Positions 21,526 through 23,727 of a stretch of DNA of 23,727 nucleotides are shown one piece after another (the stretch's first letter is position 1; every line of letters begins with the position of its first letter). This stretch comes from an uncultured Bacillota bacterium. Its GTDB lineage: Bacteria; Bacillota; Clostridia; Christensenellales; UBA1242. A model generated the notes under the pieces. The model worked only from the letters and a program-made list of their open reading frames with translations, did no database searches and had not been told where the DNA came from. Both the position numbers and the translations under genes were made by a program. Where the stretch lies: assembly GCA_947088415.1 (NCBI GenBank), contig CAMUGK010000006.1, forward strand, positions 1 to 23,727, written 5' to 3'.

Positions 21526-22258
21526 ATTTTTCTTCTTCTATAGAAATTTTCCAGTGTTTCCCACTTTCTCGTTCAAGTTTGCCATAACCTCTGCATTCCG
21601 AGAAGTCAGATAAAAATTTTCCAACTTCTCTTTCTGAGCCATGAAAATTATACTCCTTTTGTGAGCCATAACAATATTCGCCCAATTCATTATAAATTTT
21701 CTGTTCAGTATTAAGATAGGTAAACAATTGCTTGTTAAATTTCCCTAACTTTTCGGAAATTTTCCAAACTTCTAGTGCTTTTAATTTCGCAAAATATGGT
21801 TTAGTTATTCCATGCATAATTTTATCTTTTTCCTTGTTTAAAAATACATACTCTGGAATTTCATTTAATCTAACTCTTTCTTCTTTGGCTTTTTGACAAA
21901 CATCTAAGCAAACTTTAACTTTACTCTCCAAATATTTGTAGGCAATATATTTGACATGCTCTCTATATGCTTGGTTCAAATATTGTAAAGAACCTTTAAA
22001 CAAAACGCTAACACTAAATTTTGTCATAACTTTAAAATAAGCATAAGCCTTTTCTTCTGTCCAGTTACATTGATTTTGCAAATAATATCCTTCAATAAAT
22101 TCATAAAATGAGTTTACATCTTTTATTAATTCTTGGTCTTTGCTTTTGGCGTAATATCTAGCCGCACTATCCATAATTTTTGGATAACTTGTTTCTTGTT
22201 TAAAACTTGAGCACGCTATAATTTCTGGTAATGCTTCTTGAAATTTTGTCATTGTCAT
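21524..22258 (-). CDS. Unrecognised 244-residue protein
   Basis: I do not recognise this family. The ATG at 22258 has AGGTAGG before it, and a promoter TTGACT-17-TAAACT lies at 22282-22310; an ATG two codons later is an alternative start. The product starts MTMTKFQEALPEIIACSSFK, is helical and rich in Lys, Glu and Tyr, with no membrane segment or signal peptide. Near the C terminus, YNFHGSEREVGKFLSDFSEC reads like the start of a winged-helix-type segment, but this is weak. It is a single-gene transcript convergent with rplI. Confidence 0.8.
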   Translation of the reverse strand: MTMTKFQEALPEIIACSSFKQETSYPKIMDSAARYYAKSKDQELIKDVNSFYEFIEGYYLQNQCNWTEEKAYAYFKVMTKFSVSVLFKGSLQYLNQAYREHVKYIAYKYLESKVKVCLDVCQKAKEERVRLNEIPEYVFLNKEKDKIMHGITKPYFAKLKALEVWKISEKLGKFNKQLFTYLNTEQKIYNELGEYCYGSQKEYNFHGSEREVGKFLSDFSECRGYGKLERESGKHWKISIEEEK

Positions 22259-22281
22259 TTTTAACCTACCTTATTTCAATA

Positions 22282-22310
22282 AGTTTAACATAAAAATTAA
22301 AAAAAGTCAA
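22282..22310 (-). promoter_or_regulatory. Promoter of the gene at 21524-22258
   Basis: Minus strand TTGACT (22305-22310), 17 bp, TAAACT (22282-22287), 23 bp before the ATG. Confidence 0.7.
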
Positions 22311-22315
22311 TAGTT

Positions 22316-22345
22316 AAAAAAAATGACTTATTTTTAGAATAAGTC
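22316..22345 (-). terminator. prfA terminator
   Basis: GACTTATT (22325-22332) pairs with AATAAGTC (22338-22345) around a 5-nt loop. On the minus strand it is followed by eight Ts (22316-22323), 7 bp after the prfA stop. Confidence 0.8.
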
Positions 22346-22352
22346 GATATTT

Positions 22353-23438
22353 TTACGCATTTGCAAGTTTTGCCGCACGATCAGCAATTTCAAGTGCTTC
22401 AATAAAAATGTCAATATTTCCATTTAAAACACTTTCAATATCATAAGACGAAACATTAACACGGTGGTCTGTTACTCTGCCTTGTGGATAGTTGTAAGTT
22501 CTTACACGTTCACTTCTGTCACCACTTCCCACTTGGTCTTTTCGAGTTTGTTTATATTCGTTATCTCTCTCAGTTTTATACAAATCGTAAAGTTTTGCTC
22601 TTAAAATGCTCATGGCACGTTCTTTATTTTTAATTTGACTTCGCTCATCTTGGCAATTTACAACAAGTCCTGTTGGAATATGTGTAATTCTTATTGCACT
22701 TTCTGTTTTGTTGATATGTTGACCGCCTGCACCAGATGCACGATAAGTATCAATGCGAAGGTCACCTTCATTAATTTCAACATCAACATCTTCAACTTCT
22801 GGCAAAACTGCAACAGTCGAAGTTGAAGTATGTATTCTGCCTTGTGACTCGGTCTCTGGCACACGTTGAACTCTATGCACTCCACTTTCATACTTAAGTT
22901 TGCTGTAAGCACCTTTACCTTTAACACTAAAAGTAATTTCTTTAATTCCACCAAGTTCGGTTTCGTTGACATCTAAAACTTCAGTCTTCCAGTGATTTTT
23001 GTCAGCATAATAAGTATACATTCTTGTAAGAACACTGCAGAAAAGTGAAGACTCTTCTCCGCCTGCAGCCGAACGAATTTCAATGATAACATTATTGTCA
23101 TCATTTTCATCACGTGGAAGAAGAAGTATTTTAACTTCTTCAATTTCTTGTTCTATTTTAACTTTAAGCCCACCAATCTCTTCATAAAACATATTTCGCA
23201 TTTCAGCGTCACTTTCTTTTTCATAATCCTCTTGACATGCTTGGTAAGATTTAACCAAGTTTTCAAGCCTGTCATGAGCAAGTGCGATGTCTTCAAGTCT
23301 TGCCCTTTCCTTACAAAGAGATTTATATTGTTTATTATCTGACAAAATTTCTGGCTTTAAAATAAGGTCTGTAAGTTCATCAAACCTTGCTTTCATCTTG
23401 CTTGTTTTTTCTAAAATATCATGTCCCAATTTTTCCAT
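22353..23438 (-). CDS. prfA: Peptide chain release factor 1
   Basis: RF1 reads UAA and UAG stop codons and triggers hydrolysis of the finished peptide. The 361-residue product has the catalytic GGQ (residues 238-240, in RASGAGGQHINKTESAIR). The stop-codon reading PxT tripeptide (PET, 194-196, in HRVQRVPETESQGRIHTS) marks it as RF1, not RF2, which has SPF. The N-terminal coiled domain is complete. The ATG lies 20 bp inside the end of prmC, whose product methylates the GGQ glutamine, so the two are coupled. A terminator follows. Confidence 0.97.
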   Translation of the reverse strand: MEKLGHDILEKTSKMKARFDELTDLILKPEILSDNKQYKSLCKERARLEDIALAHDRLENLVKSYQACQEDYEKESDAEMRNMFYEEIGGLKVKIEQEIEEVKILLLPRDENDDNNVIIEIRSAAGGEESSLFCSVLTRMYTYYADKNHWKTEVLDVNETELGGIKEITFSVKGKGAYSKLKYESGVHRVQRVPETESQGRIHTSTSTVAVLPEVEDVDVEINEGDLRIDTYRASGAGGQHINKTESAIRITHIPTGLVVNCQDERSQIKNKERAMSILRAKLYDLYKTERDNEYKQTRKDQVGSGDRSERVRTYNYPQGRVTDHRVNVSSYDIESVLNGNIDIFIEALEIADRAAKLANA

Positions 23439-23727
23439 AAATTATCCTTTCGCGTTTTTCATAATCTTTAATGATTTTGGTTTCATTAAAGCCATTATCT
23501 TTTAAAATCTTTCTAACAGCTTGACCTTGAGTAGAGCCAATTTCAAATATTAAAACACCCTTTTTGTTAAGTCGTTTTAAACTTTGCAAAGTTATCTCTC
23601 TATAAAAATCAAGTCCGTCTTTGCCACCATCTAATGCAAGGCGTGGGTCATATTTTTTAACTTCGTCATCAAGTTTAGATATCTTTTCGCTTTCAATGTA
23701 TGGTGGATTTGAAACTATTATATCAAA
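23419..23727 (-). CDS. prmC: Release factor glutamine methyltransferase PrmC (C-terminal part; 5' end outside window)
   Basis: PrmC (HemK) methylates the GGQ glutamine of RF1 and RF2 using S-adenosylmethionine. The visible 102 residues start FDIIVSNPPYIESEKI, containing the substrate-binding catalytic NPPY motif. They continue DPRLALDGGKDGLDFYREI, a standard PrmC stretch, and end IKDYEKRERIIYGKIGT with a TGA at 23419-23421. The reading frame runs off the right edge, so roughly two thirds of the gene is missing. It overlaps prfA by 20 bp. The order prmC then prfA is the reverse of the E. coli and B. subtilis order. Confidence 0.95.
   Translation of the reverse strand, partial: FDIIVSNPPYIESEKISKLDDEVKKYDPRLALDGGKDGLDFYREITLQSLKRLNKKGVLIFEIGSTQGQAVRKILKDNGFNETKIIKDYEKRERIIYGKIGT

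Overview
The window is AT-rich bacterial chromosome, roughly one third G+C by eye, from a low-G+C Gram-positive-like bacterium. The most likely source is an uncultured Clostridia-type member of Bacillota. Support comes from strong AGGAGG-type ribosome sites, TTGACA/TATAAT promoters, the order rpmG-secE-nusG-rplK-rplA, the dnaX-ybaB-recR cluster, prmC upstream of prfA, a SpoVB-like flippase and a DUF1540 protein. TGA is used as a stop codon (prmC, the NADAR gene, the DUF1540 gene), so the code is standard.

Layout: 1-3138 (+) is the 3' part of a very large surface protein with a C-terminal membrane anchor. 3139-3925 is a non-coding island with a 65-bp tandem array, two strong terminators and inverted copies of the array. 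3926-7053 (-) is the ribosomal/transcription cluster rpmG, secE, nusG, an orphan gene, rplK and rplA, with a recognisable L1-binding mRNA site before rplK. 7175-7820 holds a HicB-like protein and a 43-residue ORF. 7861-13144 (-) is dnaX, a broken acetyltransferase gene, ybaB, recR, a NADAR-family gene and argS. 13145-13509 is a non-coding stretch dense in hairpins. 13510-16614 (-) is dusB, pgk and tpiA. 16652-18446 (-) is a SpoVB/MurJ-like flippase overlapping an HU-like gene. 18566-20972 has two unrecognised proteins and a DUF1540 protein. 21053-21496 (+) is rplI. 21524-22258 (-) is unrecognised. 22353-23727 (-) is prfA and the end of prmC.

Most genes are housekeeping: translation, replication and repair, glycolysis, tRNA modification and envelope lipid transport. 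The main points of interest are in the nucleic-acid structure. First, dnaX carries a textbook-quality programmed -1 frameshift signal: A9, an immediate stop codon, and an 8-bp stem 6 nt downstream, leading into a conserved tau tail. Second, a dispersed hairpin family begins at the very first base after the stop codon of four separate genes (the surface gene, rplA, argS, pgk). Third, an approximately 250-bp multi-hairpin element precedes dnaX. Fourth, two hairpins 9.5 kb apart share a flank and show compensatory stem changes. No phage, transposase, CRISPR or defence island is visible, and no tRNA or rRNA gene was found.
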